64,000 nucleotides of DNA, taken from positions 1,116,001 through 1,180,000 of the forward strand of contig NZ_JAPVBG010000003.1 of assembly GCF_026967805.1 (NCBI RefSeq), given 5' to 3'. This DNA comes from Blastococcus sp. VKM Ac-2987. Lineage in GTDB: Bacteria; Actinomycetota; Actinomycetes; Mycobacteriales; Geodermatophilaceae. The notes below the pieces were generated by a model that was not told where the DNA came from, ran no database searches, and saw only the letters and a list, made by a program, of their open reading frames with translations. Below are positions 16,989-26,343 of the stretch, in pieces. Made by a program: the position numbers and the translations under genes. How positions within the stretch are numbered: the first letter of the stretch is position 1; every line of letters begins with the position of its first letter.

Positions 16989-17351
16989 ATGTCCCCCACC
17001 GTCCGCCCGATCCTCGTCACGCCCGACCTCGAGCGGCTGCGCTCGTTCTACGTCGGCCTGCTCGACGCGGAGGAGACCGACCGGTTCCCCGAGGAGGGCC
17101 CGCTGTTCTACCTGGGCCTGCGCGTGGGGAACTCCGAGCTCGGTCTCACCGCCGACGGCGACGCCGGCCCCGGCGCACCGGGCCGGGTGCTGCTGAGCAT
17201 CGAGGTGCCCGACGTCGACGGGGTCCTCCCCCGCGTCACCGAGCTCGGCGGCTCTGCGCCGTCCGGGTCGAACGACATGCCCTGGGGCCAGCGCGTCGCC
17301 CACGTCACCGACCCCGACGGCAACGCCGTCAACCTGACGCAGCAGCTGTGA
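16989..17351 (+). CDS. VOC superfamily protein (glyoxalase/bleomycin-resistance type)
   Basis: A 120-aa vicinal-oxygen-chelate protein with two beta-alpha-beta-beta-beta halves: PILVTPDLERLRSFYVGLL and the later EVPDVDGVLPRVTELGG ending in VAHVTDPDGNAVNLTQQ. The terminal TDPDGN motif with the preceding His-Val is typical of the family, which includes glyoxalases, dioxygenases and antibiotic-binding proteins. A metal-ligand Glu near the C-terminus is replaced here, so catalysis is uncertain. AGGGAG gives a good ribosome site upstream of ATG 16989. Confidence 0.85.
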   Translation: MSPTVRPILVTPDLERLRSFYVGLLDAEETDRFPEEGPLFYLGLRVGNSELGLTADGDAGPGAPGRVLLSIEVPDVDGVLPRVTELGGSAPSGSNDMPWGQRVAHVTDPDGNAVNLTQQL

Positions 17352-17422
17352 GCGCTCGCCCGGTTCCGCCGCCGGTCCACGGGTAGCGCCCCGGTGCAGG
17401 ACGCCCGAGACCAGGAGGACCC

Positions 17423-17611
17423 ATGACCGAGGCCCGACCCGACACCGACGACCGCCGCGAGCCGGGTGGCACGCCCGCACCCGGCCCGGGGAACCTGACC
17501 GACCGCCCCGTGGGGCCCGGTGACGACGGCGCCGCGCGAGCCGTGCCGGGCGCCTACCAGGCCGACGAGGCCGAGCAGGAGCGCGGCAAGGCGGTCAAGC
17601 CGGGCAACTGA
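17423..17611 (+). CDS. Small disordered hypothetical protein
   Basis: A 62-aa protein preceded by AGGAGG at a suitable distance from ATG 17423. It is rich in Pro, Gly, Asp and Glu and looks disordered; no motif is recognised. The very good ribosome site makes it more believable than most short frames here. It follows the VOC gene by about 70 nt and may be co-transcribed with it. Function unknown. Confidence 0.55.
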   Translation: MTEARPDTDDRREPGGTPAPGPGNLTDRPVGPGDDGAARAVPGAYQADEAEQERGKAVKPGN

Positions 17612-17647
17612 CGGAGCGGCGGTGCCGGGCATCCCGGCACCGCTCCG

Positions 17648-18244
17648 CTACCGGTCGCGCCGGCGCCGGCCCTGCAGCCACCACTGCAGCCGCGCGGTGA
17701 TCCACGGCAGCAGCAGGTAGGTCATCACCGGCGTCAGGGCCAGGGTGATGGCGAAGACCCGGAGCACCACGTGCACGTCGTCGAGCGCCGCCCCGAGGGT
17801 GACGGTGGCGAGCAGGTTCACCGGGAAGAAGACCAGCCAGATGGTGACCGCCTGCTTCCACCGCGGTGGGGCGGCGACGGGCGGAGCGGCGTCCACCTCC
17901 TCGGCCACCGGCGAGTCGAACCAGCCCTCGATGCCGGTGCGCCGCTCGGTGCGGGTCACCTCGGCCAAGCCCTGTGCCGACCGGAGCCACCACTGCCGCT
18001 CCGGGGACGCCTCCCACGCGGCCAGGGTCGGCTGGTCGGCGAAGCGGGCGAGCATGTGCCACTCGTCGGCGTCGCGCCGGGAGCGGACCCAGCCGGCTCC
18101 GAGGAACCCGGGGAAGCTCTCCGCCATGCTGAGGCCGGCGCGGATCCACGCCGTCATCTCCCGGGCGTGCGCCGGGTCGGCCCGGCGCGTGAAGGACACC
18201 GTCACCGGGAGGTCGTCCCGGGTGACGGAGGCTGACGTCGTCAT
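17648..18244 (-). CDS. Antibiotic-biosynthesis-monooxygenase-domain membrane protein
   Basis: A 198-aa protein in two parts. Residues 10-105 form an ABM (dimeric alpha-beta barrel) domain with VTVSFTRRADPAH and EWHMLARFADQPTLAAWEASPERQWW. Residues 125-190 hold two hydrophobic segments (AVTIWLVFFPVNLLATVTLG and AITLALTPVMTYLLLPWI) ending in an Arg-rich tail. ABM proteins bind or oxidise heme-like or polyketide substrates, but this 'ABM plus two TM' fusion is a common, uncharacterised actinobacterial type. It is convergent with the small protein on the other strand. Confidence 0.8.
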   Translation of the reverse strand: MTTSASVTRDDLPVTVSFTRRADPAHAREMTAWIRAGLSMAESFPGFLGAGWVRSRRDADEWHMLARFADQPTLAAWEASPERQWWLRSAQGLAEVTRTERRTGIEGWFDSPVAEEVDAAPPVAAPPRWKQAVTIWLVFFPVNLLATVTLGAALDDVHVVLRVFAITLALTPVMTYLLLPWITARLQWWLQGRRRRDR

Positions 18245-18364
18245 GCCTCCAGGATCCGGCCTCCACCGCTCCGCCGCGTCCCCCGTGCCGGTGTGAGACC
18301 TGCCTCCTCCGACACCCCGCGCGCTCCCCGGGAGCTACCAGGTGCGTGCGGTTGACTGCCGGGC

Positions 18365-19069
18365 GTGGAGGTCCTCGCCCGCTTCTGGGCCCGCGTGACG
18401 ACGACCGTCCCGGACCTCTCGACCGGGGTGCTGCTCGCCACTGCGGCCGCCGCCGCCCTCCTGGTCCTCTCCCCCGCCCTCTGGCGTCCGGCCCGCAACG
18501 TCGTGACGATCGCCCACGAAGGCGCCCACGGCCTGGTGGCGCTGGCCGCCGGACGGCGGCTGTCCGGCATCCGGCTGCACTCGGACACCTCCGGCCTGAC
18601 GGTCTCCGCGGGGCGGCCGACCGGACTGGGCATGGTGCTCACCTGCGCCGCCGGCTACACCGGGCCGGCCATCTTCGGGCTCGGCGCCGCAGCCCTGCTG
18701 GCCGCCGGTCACGCCGTCGGGCTGCTCTGGGCGCTGCTGCTCCTGCTGGCCCTCCTGCTGGTGCAGATCCGCAACTGGTTCGGCTTGTGGTCGGTGCTGG
18801 TCACCGGCGGGATCGTCTTCGCCGCGACCTGGTGGCTGCCACCGGCAGGCCAGTCGGTGTTCGCCGCGCTGGCCACGTGGTTCCTGCTGCTGGCCGCGCC
18901 CCGCGCCGTGCTCGAGCTGCAGACCGCCCGCCGGCGCCGGGGCGCCCGCGACTCCGACGCCGACCAGCTGGCCCGGCTGACCCCGTTCCCCGCACTCGTC
19001 TGGGTGGGCGTCTTCCTGCTCGTCGACGTCGGTGCCCTCGTTCTGGGCGCGAGGTGGCTGCTCGGCTGA
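18365..19069 (+). CDS. M50-like membrane metallopeptidase
   Basis: A 234-aa protein with about five hydrophobic segments and the zinc-binding motif HEGAHG at about residue 51, followed by a second conserved DxxG-like region near GYTGPAIFG. This architecture matches the M50B (site-2 protease-like) family, intramembrane metalloproteases. It lacks an obvious PDZ domain, so it may instead be a small sporulation-type or housekeeping form. The LRNWFGLW-like segment fits the family's conserved Asn region. The start GTG 18365 has no strong ribosome site, so the exact N-terminus is uncertain. Confidence 0.75.
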   Translation: MEVLARFWARVTTTVPDLSTGVLLATAAAAALLVLSPALWRPARNVVTIAHEGAHGLVALAAGRRLSGIRLHSDTSGLTVSAGRPTGLGMVLTCAAGYTGPAIFGLGAAALLAAGHAVGLLWALLLLLALLLVQIRNWFGLWSVLVTGGIVFAATWWLPPAGQSVFAALATWFLLLAAPRAVLELQTARRRRGARDSDADQLARLTPFPALVWVGVFLLVDVGALVLGARWLLG

Positions 19070-19090
19070 GGCACGGTTCCAGCCGGTGGG

Positions 19091-19107
19091 TTGTTGGGGA
19101 TAACGGT
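19091..19107. repeat. 17-nt repeated motif, copy 1
   Basis: TTGTTGGGGATAACGGT. The same 17-mer occurs at 39578-39594 with one substitution (A to G at the twelfth or thirteenth base). This copy lies between convergent genes (M50 peptidase and GH65), so a promoter for a plus-strand gene is unlikely. A GGATA...TATCC pair can fold a short stem here. A chance match of this length is unlikely but possible; meaning unknown. Confidence 0.35.
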
Positions 19108-19159
19108 CGTATCCGCGACGCACGCGACGGACCCCGCACCGGGGCGGCGGCGGGCCGGC

Positions 19160-21520
19160 TCAGCCGCGCGAGCGCCGCCGGGGACCGAGGCCCGGGGGCT
19201 GACGCACCGGCTCCACCTGCGGAGGCGGTGGCACGTCCAGCACCACGTCGTCGTGGTCGATCCGGACCTGCCGGCCGTGGTGCCGGATGTCCAGCGGGTC
19301 GCCGTCGACCAGCCGGTAGACAGCCCGGTCCCGCGTCACGGTCACGGTCAGCTTGCGGCCGCGGTAGACCACCCGGAAGCGCAGCCGGCTGATCCGCTGG
19401 GGCAGCCGCGGCGCGAAGGCCAGCTGCCCACCGTGGTCGCGCAGCCCGCCGAACCCGGCGACCGCGACGGTCCAGCCCCCCGCGAGCGAGGCGATGTGCA
19501 GCCCGTGCCCGGAGTTGGAGTGCAGGTTCTGCAGGTCGGTCAGCGCCGCCTCGGCCCAGTACTCGTAGGCCAGCTGCAGGTGCCCGGTCTCGGCGGCGAC
19601 GACGGCCTGCTGGGTGGCCGACAGCGACGAGTCACGGGTGGTGCGGGCCTCGTAGTAGGCGAAGTCGGCGATCTTCTCCTCGAGGGTGAACGCGTCCCCC
19701 CGCAGGTGCAGCGCCATCACCAGGTCGGCCTGCTTGACCACCTGGGTCCGGTAGATCTCGAAGTAGGGGTAGTGCAGCAGCAGCGGGTACTTCTCCGGCG
19801 GCGTGGCGGCGAAATCCCACTCCTCGTGGTGGGTGAACCCGTCGGACTGCATGTGCACGCCGCGCTGGGTGTCGTAGGGCACCGCCATCAGCGACGCCGC
19901 CCGCAGCCACACCTCGACCTCTTCCTCGGTCACCGACAACCGGGCGGCGACCTCGGGCTGCCGGCGCACCGCCGCGGCGGCCTCGCGCAGGTTCCGCTGC
20001 GCCATGAGGTTGGTGTAGACGTTGTTGTCGACCACGGCCGTGTACTCGTCCGGCCCGGTCACGCCGTCGATGCGGAAGCCGTGCTCGGGGTCGAAGTGCC
20101 CCAGCGAGGCCCACAGCCGGCCCGTCTCCACGAGCAGCTCCGCCCCGTAGTCGCGGTCGAAGGCCTCGTCCAGGGTGGCGTCGTGGTAGCGGACGACGGC
20201 GTCGGCGATGTCGGCGTTGATGTGGAAGGCGGCGGTGCCCGCCGGCCAGTAGCCGGAGGTCTCCTCGCCGCGGATGGTGCGCCACGGGAAGGCCGCCCCG
20301 CGCAGACCCAGCACCCGCGCCCGCTCCCGGGCCAGCGCCAGGGTGGTGTGCCGCCACACCAGCGCGTCGCGTGCGGCCTGCGGCGCGGTGTAGGTGAGCA
20401 CCGGGAGCACGTAGGTCTCGGTGTCCCAGAACGTGTGGCCGTCGTAGCCGGGCCCGGTGAGCCCCTTGGCGGGGATCGCCTGCCGCTCGCCGCGCAGCCC
20501 GGCCTGCAGGACGTGGAACATCCCGACCCGCACGGCCTGCTGGAGCTCGTCGTCGCCCTCGATCTCGACGTCGGCCTCCTCCCAGTGCTGGTCCAGCAGC
20601 TCCCGCTGCTCGCGCAGCAGCCGCTCGAAGCCGGCCAGCTTCGCCGTCGCGAGCGCGGCCTCCACCTGGTCGCGCAGCGCCGCGCCCGACCGGCGCGAGG
20701 ACCACCCGTAGGCCAGGAACTTGACCAGCTTCAGCGAGCCACCGGGCGGGATGCGCGCGGCGAGGGTGTAGCGGGCGAGGTCCCCGGCGGCCTCGATGTC
20801 CTCGGTGCAGGTGTCGGGGATCTGGATGACGTGGTCCATGCCGGCCGCCATGCGCAGCCGGCTGCGCTTCGTCCGGTGCACCAGCACGGCACGCCGGCCC
20901 CGGCCGGCGGCCAGCTCGCACTCCAGCGGCCGGGCGAGCGCGGCGGCCGCGCGGGGGTCGCCGTCGTCGGAGGGTGCGCCGTCGTCGTTGGCCAGCAGGT
21001 CCGACTGCAGGGCGACGTAGAGGTCGCCGAGGTCGTCGGTGACCTCGACCTGGTACTCGATCGCCGCGATGGACCGCCGCGCCAGCGACACCAGGCGGGT
21101 GCTGGTCACCCGCACCGTGCGCCCGCTCGGGGACCGCCACTCGGTCGACCGCCGCAGCACCCCGGCGCGCAGGTCCAGCGTCCGGCGGTGGTCGATCACC
21201 TCGCCGTAGTTCAGGTCCAGCGGCGAGTCCTTGACCAGCAGCCGGATGAGCTTGCCGTCGGTCACGTTGACGACGGTCTGCCCCATCTCCGGGAAGCCGT
21301 ACCCGGCCTCGGCGTAGGGCAGCGGCCGCTCCTCGAAGAAGCCGTTGAGGTAGGTGCCCGGCACGACGACGGGCTCACCCTCCTCGAGCGAGCCGCGCAT
21401 GCCCAGGTGCCCGTTGGCCAGGGCGAACACCGACTCGTGCACGCCCAGGCTGGCGTGGTCCAGGCCGACCTCGGTCAGCGACCACGGCTCGACCGGGAAG
21501 ACGGCCCGGCCTTCGGTCAT
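19160..21520 (-). CDS. Glycoside hydrolase family 65 phosphorylase
   Basis: A 786-aa GH65 enzyme. Most GH65 members phosphorolyse alpha-glucosides (maltose, trehalose or kojibiose) to give beta-glucose 1-phosphate. The catalytic acid region is visible as GVTGPDEYTAVVDNNVYTNLMA at about residue 490, where the Glu is the expected catalytic residue. The central alpha-barrel and the C-terminal beta-sandwich are both present. The ATG overlaps the upstream HAD gene as ATGA. Pairing with a beta-phosphoglucomutase-type HAD fits the idea that the product beta-glucose 1-phosphate is converted to glucose 6-phosphate. The exact disaccharide cannot be told. Confidence 0.92.
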   Translation of the reverse strand: MTEGRAVFPVEPWSLTEVGLDHASLGVHESVFALANGHLGMRGSLEEGEPVVVPGTYLNGFFEERPLPYAEAGYGFPEMGQTVVNVTDGKLIRLLVKDSPLDLNYGEVIDHRRTLDLRAGVLRRSTEWRSPSGRTVRVTSTRLVSLARRSIAAIEYQVEVTDDLGDLYVALQSDLLANDDGAPSDDGDPRAAAALARPLECELAAGRGRRAVLVHRTKRSRLRMAAGMDHVIQIPDTCTEDIEAAGDLARYTLAARIPPGGSLKLVKFLAYGWSSRRSGAALRDQVEAALATAKLAGFERLLREQRELLDQHWEEADVEIEGDDELQQAVRVGMFHVLQAGLRGERQAIPAKGLTGPGYDGHTFWDTETYVLPVLTYTAPQAARDALVWRHTTLALARERARVLGLRGAAFPWRTIRGEETSGYWPAGTAAFHINADIADAVVRYHDATLDEAFDRDYGAELLVETGRLWASLGHFDPEHGFRIDGVTGPDEYTAVVDNNVYTNLMAQRNLREAAAAVRRQPEVAARLSVTEEEVEVWLRAASLMAVPYDTQRGVHMQSDGFTHHEEWDFAATPPEKYPLLLHYPYFEIYRTQVVKQADLVMALHLRGDAFTLEEKIADFAYYEARTTRDSSLSATQQAVVAAETGHLQLAYEYWAEAALTDLQNLHSNSGHGLHIASLAGGWTVAVAGFGGLRDHGGQLAFAPRLPQRISRLRFRVVYRGRKLTVTVTRDRAVYRLVDGDPLDIRHHGRQVRIDHDDVVLDVPPPPQVEPVRQPPGLGPRRRSRG

Positions 21521-22260
21521 GACGGCCCCAGCAGCTCGGCGAGGTCGGTGACGACGACGTCGGCCCCCGCCTCCCGGAGACCGTCGGCCTGCCCGACCCG
21601 GTCGACGCCGACGACGGAGGCGAAGTTCCCGGCGCGCCCGGCGGCCACCCCGGCGATGGCGTCCTCGAAGACCACCGCCTCGCCGGGCTCCACGCCGAGC
21701 GCCCGCGCGCCGGCGAGGAAGGTGTCCGGGGCGGGCTTGCCGCGCAGGCCGTCGCGCTTGGCGGTCACGCCGTCGACCCGTGCGTCGACGAGGTCGGCGA
21801 AGCCTGCGACCGACACCACGTGCTCGCCGTTGGCCGACGCGGTGACGACGGCCGTCGCCAACCCGGCCTCCCGCGCCGCCCGCAGGTAGCGGACCGACCC
21901 CTCGTAGACCTCGACGCCGTGCTCGTCGAGCTCGGCCAGCACCAGCTCGTTCTTCCGGCCGGCGACCGCCTGCACGGTCGCCGCGTCCGGCGGGTCCCCC
22001 GGCTCCCCCTCGGGCAGGGTGATGCCACGGCTGGCCAGGAAGTCACGGACGCCGTCGGCGCGCGGCTTGCCGTCGACGTGGCGGTTGTAGTCCTCCTGCG
22101 AGAACTCCGGCGCCGCCGGGTCGCGGGTGCGGAGGAACTCGTCGAAGGTGCGCTTCCAGGCCGCCATGTGCACCGTCGCCGTCCGCGTGAGGACGCCGTC
22201 GAGGTCGAACAGGCACGCCCGGACGCCGTCGGGGAGGCCGACCGATCGCGGTGAGGACAC
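21517..22260 (-). CDS. HAD hydrolase, beta-phosphoglucomutase family
   Basis: A 247-aa haloacid-dehalogenase-fold protein. Motif I is [10 protein letters not shown] (the nucleophile and acid Asp), motif II VVTAS near residue 136, motif III with the Lys in LRGKPAPD, and motif [14 protein letters not shown]. The helical cap is of the beta-phosphoglucomutase subclass. Together with the downstream GH65 phosphorylase (4-nt overlap) it should convert beta-glucose 1-phosphate to glucose 6-phosphate in disaccharide breakdown. The GTG start gives MSSPRSVG. Confidence 0.88.
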   Translation of the reverse strand: MSSPRSVGLPDGVRACLFDLDGVLTRTATVHMAAWKRTFDEFLRTRDPAAPEFSQEDYNRHVDGKPRADGVRDFLASRGITLPEGEPGDPPDAATVQAVAGRKNELVLAELDEHGVEVYEGSVRYLRAAREAGLATAVVTASANGEHVVSVAGFADLVDARVDGVTAKRDGLRGKPAPDTFLAGARALGVEPGEAVVFEDAIAGVAAGRAGNFASVVGVDRVGQADGLREAGADVVVTDLAELLGPS

Positions 22261-22425
22261 GCCGCGACGCTACCGGCGCGGCGCGCCGAGCACGTGTCGG
22301 GACGACGGCGGACCTGTGTCCGGACCACCGACGGGCGCCGCCGGGCACCGCTGCCTAGGGTCCGGGAAGGAACGCTCCGGCGGATCGGACCGGCCGGTGC
22401 ACCGCTACCGAGGGAGAGGACCCCC

Positions 22426-22971
22426 ATGGCCGACCGGCCCACCCCGCCGAACCCGTACGACTTCCTGCCGCAGGTGCCCGGCTTCGTCGTCACCAGCAGC
22501 GACGTCTCCGACGGGCAGGCGCTGCCGATGCCGCACGTCAGCGGCGTCATGGGCGCCGGCGGCGAGGACCGCTCGCCCCAGCTGTCCTGGTCCGGCTTCC
22601 CGGAGGGCACCCGCAGCTTCGCCGTCACCGTGTACGACCCCGATGCCCCCACCGTCAGCGGGTTCTGGCACTGGGCCGTGGCCAACATCCCGGCCTCGGT
22701 CACCGAGCTGCCCTCCGGCGCCGGCGACAAGGACTCCCCGCAGCTCCCCGACGGCGCGGTGCAGCTGCGCAACGACGGCGGCTTCGCCGGCTTCGTGGGC
22801 GCCGCTCCCCCGGCCGGGCACGGCCCGCACCGCTACTTCGTGGTGGTGCACGCCGTCGACACCGACCGGCTCGACGTCGACCCCGACGCCACGCCGGCGG
22901 TGCTCGGGTTCAACCTGTTCTTCCACACGCTGGCGCGGGCCACCCTGGTCGCCACGTACGAGCAGCAGTGA
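22426..22971 (+). CDS. YbhB/YbcL family PEBP (Raf kinase inhibitor-like)
   Basis: A 181-aa phosphatidylethanolamine-binding-protein family member. The ligand-pocket motifs are [26 protein letters not shown] (residues about 46-71), [11 protein letters not shown] and [13 protein letters not shown]. The family binds small anionic ligands, and in bacteria its role is not defined. ATG 22426 follows an AGGGAGAGGA ribosome site; the longer open frame upstream has no such support. It appears monocistronic. Confidence 0.9.
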   Translation: MADRPTPPNPYDFLPQVPGFVVTSSDVSDGQALPMPHVSGVMGAGGEDRSPQLSWSGFPEGTRSFAVTVYDPDAPTVSGFWHWAVANIPASVTELPSGAGDKDSPQLPDGAVQLRNDGGFAGFVGAAPPAGHGPHRYFVVVHAVDTDRLDVDPDATPAVLGFNLFFHTLARATLVATYEQQ

Positions 22972-23083
22972 CGTGCTGCCGCTGCGCAGCCACGCGGCTG
23001 CGCAGCGGCAGGCCACCCCGCCGCCCCCGTGATGCCGGCCCGGTCGGGGTGAGCACCGGCCCGGTGCGTGGCATCACCACGGG

Positions 23084-24001
23084 GTGCCCCATCCGGTCGT
23101 CCGACACCGATCCGGTTTCCTCGCCGTCCCGCTGGTCACCGCCCTGCTCACCATCGCGCAGCTGCTGACGCTGGAGGCGCTCCGGCCCGGACGTGCCGCC
23201 GCCGGTGGACCGCCACCGGCCGCCGTCGTGGCCGACGCGGTGCAGGCCTACGGGGCGGCCGGCACGCTCGCGGTCGTGGTCGCCCGCCAGCAGACCCCCA
23301 TCACCGAAGGCAGCATCCGCGCCGCCGAGGCCCGCGCGGACCGCCGGGCTTCGTACCGCTCGGACAACGGCCCGGTTGCCGACCGGCCCTTCCCGACCGC
23401 GTCGATGGTCAAGCTGTTCATGGCCGAGGACATCCTCGGCCGGGCGCGGGACGGCAGCATCACCCTCACGCCCGACGACCGGCAGCTGCTGCAGGAGATG
23501 ATCCGCCGCTCCGACGATCCGGCGGCCTCCGCCCTGTGGGTGCGCTTCGGCGGCGGGCAGATGGTTCGCGACGTGGCGGCCCGCTACGGCCTGGCGGGCA
23601 CCGGTCCCCCGCCGGCGGCCATCCCGGGGCAGTGGGGACAGGCGGTGACGACGGCGCAGGACCTGGCCCGGTTCCTCGCCCGGCTGCCCGTGGTCGCCCA
23701 TCCGGCGGACGCGGCGGACCTGCTCCACTGGATGCGGACGGCGACGCCCGAGGCCGCCGACGGCTTCGACCAGCAGTTCGGGCTCTTCGGCACGCTGCCC
23801 GGCACCCCGGCGGTGAAGCAGGGGTGGATGTGCTGCGTCGACGGCCAGCGGCACCTGCACTCGGTCGCGGTGGTCGGCTCGCGGGTGGTCGTGCTGCTCA
23901 GCGAGGTCCCGCGGTCGGTGGACTACGACGCCGCACGCTCCGCCCTCACCGCGGCGGGCGCCGCGGTGGCCGCCACGACGCGGACCCCCGGCGGCAGGTG
24001 A
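23084..24001 (+). CDS. Secreted serine hydrolase, class A beta-lactamase-like
   Basis: A 305-aa protein with an N-terminal hydrophobic segment (FLAVPLVTALLTIAQLLTL), a signal peptide or membrane anchor. It is followed by a penicillin-binding/beta-lactamase-like domain with the SxxK motif as TASMVKLF at about residue 105 and a GG-x-M block near 151. The SDN element appears as RRSDDPAAS; the KTG-type motif is replaced by VKQGWM near residue 245. Such proteins are usually beta-lactamase-fold peptidoglycan or ester hydrolases of unknown target. The GTG start was chosen for the signal peptide. Confidence 0.78.
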   Translation: MPHPVVRHRSGFLAVPLVTALLTIAQLLTLEALRPGRAAAGGPPPAAVVADAVQAYGAAGTLAVVVARQQTPITEGSIRAAEARADRRASYRSDNGPVADRPFPTASMVKLFMAEDILGRARDGSITLTPDDRQLLQEMIRRSDDPAASALWVRFGGGQMVRDVAARYGLAGTGPPPAAIPGQWGQAVTTAQDLARFLARLPVVAHPADAADLLHWMRTATPEAADGFDQQFGLFGTLPGTPAVKQGWMCCVDGQRHLHSVAVVGSRVVVLLSEVPRSVDYDAARSALTAAGAAVAATTRTPGGR

Positions 24002-24029
24002 GCCGGCGGCCGGTGCGACGGCGGCCGGG

Positions 24030-24848
24030 TCACTCCGGGAGCGGGAGCTCCGCGACGCCCGTGGTCGCCACCCGGGCGAAGCCGATCCGCTCGTAGACCC
24101 GCGCCACGTCGTCGTCACCGGCGGCCAGGAACACCAGGTCGGCAGTCTCCCGGGCGTGCGCGGCCAGCGCCGAGGCGATGCCGGCGCCCAGGCCGCGGCC
24201 GCGCAGCCGGGGCAGCGTGGCCACCCCGACGATCTCGCTCACCTCGGTGCCGTCGACGACCAGCGGCTGGTGCGAGCCGACCGCGACCGGGGTGCCGTGG
24301 TCGATGGCCACCATCATCACGGTGCGCCCCTCGGCGATCCGCTCCCGGAGGACGGCGGTGCGCGCCGCGGCCTCGGGCGAGGTGTCGGCCGGCACCTCGT
24401 GCACGTCCGCCGGTCCGCCGGGGTGCGCGAAGGCCAGGACGGCCAGCTGCTGGTAGTGCGGCAGCTCCGGGTCCTCGGCGCCGACCAGGAACAGCCGCAC
24501 GCCCGCGGGCAGCACCACGTCCACCGGGTCGTCGGCCACCAGCAGCGGCAGCTCCTCGACCGTCATCCCCGCGGCGCGGGCGGCGGCGGCCACCCCGGGC
24601 GAGCACTCGGGGATCCACTCCAGCGCCGCCGGGAGGCCCGCGGCCTGCTGGAGGGCGATCGCGCCGCGGACGTCGTCGGCGGTGACCGTCCCGGCGTCCT
24701 TCCGCGGCCGGGCCGGGTACGGCCAGGTGGGATCGGCGATCGGGACGTCCAGGGCCCCGGCGCTCTCGATCCGCGCGTCCGGCAGGGGCGCGGCGGTGAA
24801 GTACCGCTCGATGCACTCGAGCAGTCCCGGGCGGGGAGGCACGGGCAA
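24030..24848 (-). CDS. GNAT family N-acetyltransferase
   Basis: A 272-aa protein with an unusual N-terminal half (residues 1-130, no clear motif) and a C-terminal GNAT domain. The acetyl-CoA loop is in LPRLRGRGLGAGIASALAAHA and the final strand-helix in VYERIGFARVATT. The N-terminal half could be a second, degenerate GNAT domain, as occurs in double-domain acetyltransferases. It is divergent from coaA, with 108 nt between the starts. Substrate unknown. Confidence 0.82.
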   Translation of the reverse strand: MPVPPRPGLLECIERYFTAAPLPDARIESAGALDVPIADPTWPYPARPRKDAGTVTADDVRGAIALQQAAGLPAALEWIPECSPGVAAAARAAGMTVEELPLLVADDPVDVVLPAGVRLFLVGAEDPELPHYQQLAVLAFAHPGGPADVHEVPADTSPEAAARTAVLRERIAEGRTVMMVAIDHGTPVAVGSHQPLVVDGTEVSEIVGVATLPRLRGRGLGAGIASALAAHARETADLVFLAAGDDDVARVYERIGFARVATTGVAELPLPE

Positions 24849-24956
24849 ACCCTAGACGGGTGGCGTGCCGGCGGGGCGCCTCCCCGCCCGCGCGCGCGGC
24901 CTCCCCACCCGCCCGGGTGACCCCGCGCGCAGGTCGCTCCCGGGCAGGACGGCACG

Positions 24957-25919
24957 ATGGGGCGCGTGACGGCTGGTACGCGTGGCTCCATCTCGCCCTA
25001 CGCGGTGTTCGACCGCGACTCGTGGCGAGCGCTCGCGGCCGGCTCGAGCCTGCCGCTGGACGCGGCGGAGCTGGACACCCTCGCCTCCCTCGGTGACCGC
25101 ATCGACCTGGACGAGGTCGCCACGGTCTACCTCCCGCTGGCCCGGCTGCTGAGCCTGCACGTCACGGCCAGCCGCCGGTTGTGGGCCGCGCAGAGCGAGT
25201 TCCTCGGGGACACGACGGCCAAGGTGCCGTTCGTCATCGCCGTGGCCGGCAGCGTCGCCGTGGGCAAGAGCACCACCGCCCGCCTGCTGCAGACGCTGCT
25301 GGCGGCCACCCCGGGCGCCCCCCGGGTCGACCTGGTGACCACCGACGGCTTCCTGTGGCCCAACGCGGTGCTGGAGGAGCGGTCACTGCTGGGCCGCAAG
25401 GGGTTCCCGGAGAGCTACGACCGCCGGGCGCTGCTGCGCTTCCTGGCCGACGTGAAGTCCGGCCGCGAGGTGGTGTTCGCGCCGGTGTACGACCACCAGT
25501 CCTACGACATCGTGCCCGGGCGGCTGCAGGCGGTCGACCGCCCCGACATCCTCGTGCTGGAGGGGCTCAACGTGCTGCAGGCCGGGCGCCGCACGGACGG
25601 CTCGGCCCCGGAGATCTTCCTGTCGGACTTCTTCGACTTCTCGGTCTACGTCGACGCCGCCGAGTCCGACATCCAGCGGTGGTACGTCGACCGGTTCCGG
25701 GCGCTGCGGCAGACGGCGTTCCAGGACACCACCGCCTACTTCCACCGCTTCGCCGCCTTCACCGACGAGCAGGCCCGGGAGACGGCGCTGGGGATCTGGT
25801 CGGCGGTGAACGGCCCGAACCTGCGCGACAACATCGCCCCCACGCGGTCGCGCGCCCGGCTGGTGCTGCAGAAGTCGGCCGACCACTCGGTGCGCCGGGT
25901 GCTGCTGCGCAAGCTCTGA
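24957..25919 (+). CDS. coaA: Type I pantothenate kinase
   Basis: A 320-aa bacterial pantothenate kinase (CoaA), the first and regulated step of coenzyme A synthesis: pantothenate plus ATP to 4'-phosphopantothenate. The Walker A is [11 protein letters not shown] at about residue 99. The motifs [41 protein letters not shown] and EGLNVLQ are all typical of the family. The actinobacterial opening [13 protein letters not shown] also fits. Soluble and cytoplasmic; monocistronic. Confidence 0.95.
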   Translation: MGRVTAGTRGSISPYAVFDRDSWRALAAGSSLPLDAAELDTLASLGDRIDLDEVATVYLPLARLLSLHVTASRRLWAAQSEFLGDTTAKVPFVIAVAGSVAVGKSTTARLLQTLLAATPGAPRVDLVTTDGFLWPNAVLEERSLLGRKGFPESYDRRALLRFLADVKSGREVVFAPVYDHQSYDIVPGRLQAVDRPDILVLEGLNVLQAGRRTDGSAPEIFLSDFFDFSVYVDAAESDIQRWYVDRFRALRQTAFQDTTAYFHRFAAFTDEQARETALGIWSAVNGPNLRDNIAPTRSRARLVLQKSADHSVRRVLLRKL

Positions 25920-26034
25920 CCCGGCCGCGCCCCGCCGCCGGCACCGGCCCGCCGACGCGGCCGCCGGCACACCATGGCAGGACCTGACGACCCGGACGGG
26001 TGATCCTGTGATGCGCCTCACGTGACGAACCGGG

Positions 26035-26078
26035 GTGCTCGTGCCGACACTGAGAGAGTCCGGTGATCGGACGAGCAC
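26035..26078. promoter_or_regulatory. Inverted repeat in the leader of the DUF5999 gene
   Basis: GTGCTCGT (26035-26042) pairs perfectly with ACGAGCAC (26071-26078), and TCCGGTGATCGGA (26059-26071) is an inner short dyad. The structure ends about 46 nt before the ATG of the DUF5999 gene. It could be an RNA hairpin in the leader or an operator. No RNA family was recognised. Confidence 0.3.
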
Positions 26079-26124
26079 TGCCAGCGACTGCCGGCTTCCC
26101 CCGGCGTAACGGATGAGAGCCGCC

Positions 26125-26328
26125 ATGTGCACCCACCGCACCACCTGCCCCGAGCCCACCAGCGAGGCCCGCGACCTGGCCGCGGTGGTCCGGAGCCACC
26201 CCGAGCAGGGGTGGCGCCTGCTCTGCAACGGCGTCGTCCTGTTCGACGACGACGGCGAGCTGCTTCCCGACGGCCGGGCGGTCGCCGACCACCACGTGTG
26301 GCTGGCCCCGGAGCTCGTCAGCGCCTGA
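26125..26328 (+). CDS. DUF5999 family protein
   Basis: A 67-aa actinobacterial protein. The layout MCTHRTTCPEP, HPEQGWRLLCNGVVLFDDDGELLPDGR and the closing VWLAPELV is the DUF5999 pattern known from Streptomyces and relatives. The two N-terminal Cys residues and the His are conserved in the family, hinting at metal binding, but the function is unknown. The second in-frame ATG (26125) was chosen because family members begin with Met-Cys and a GAGAG ribosome site lies 6 nt upstream; an earlier ATG exists at 26113. Confidence 0.8.
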   Translation: MCTHRTTCPEPTSEARDLAAVVRSHPEQGWRLLCNGVVLFDDDGELLPDGRAVADHHVWLAPELVSA

Positions 26329-26343
26329 CGGCGGGGCCGGGCG

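Noticed and set aside
18346-19392. Plus-strand frame overlapping the M50 gene in another register
   Set aside because: Arg-rich shadow; the M50 frame has the HExxH motif and membrane pattern.
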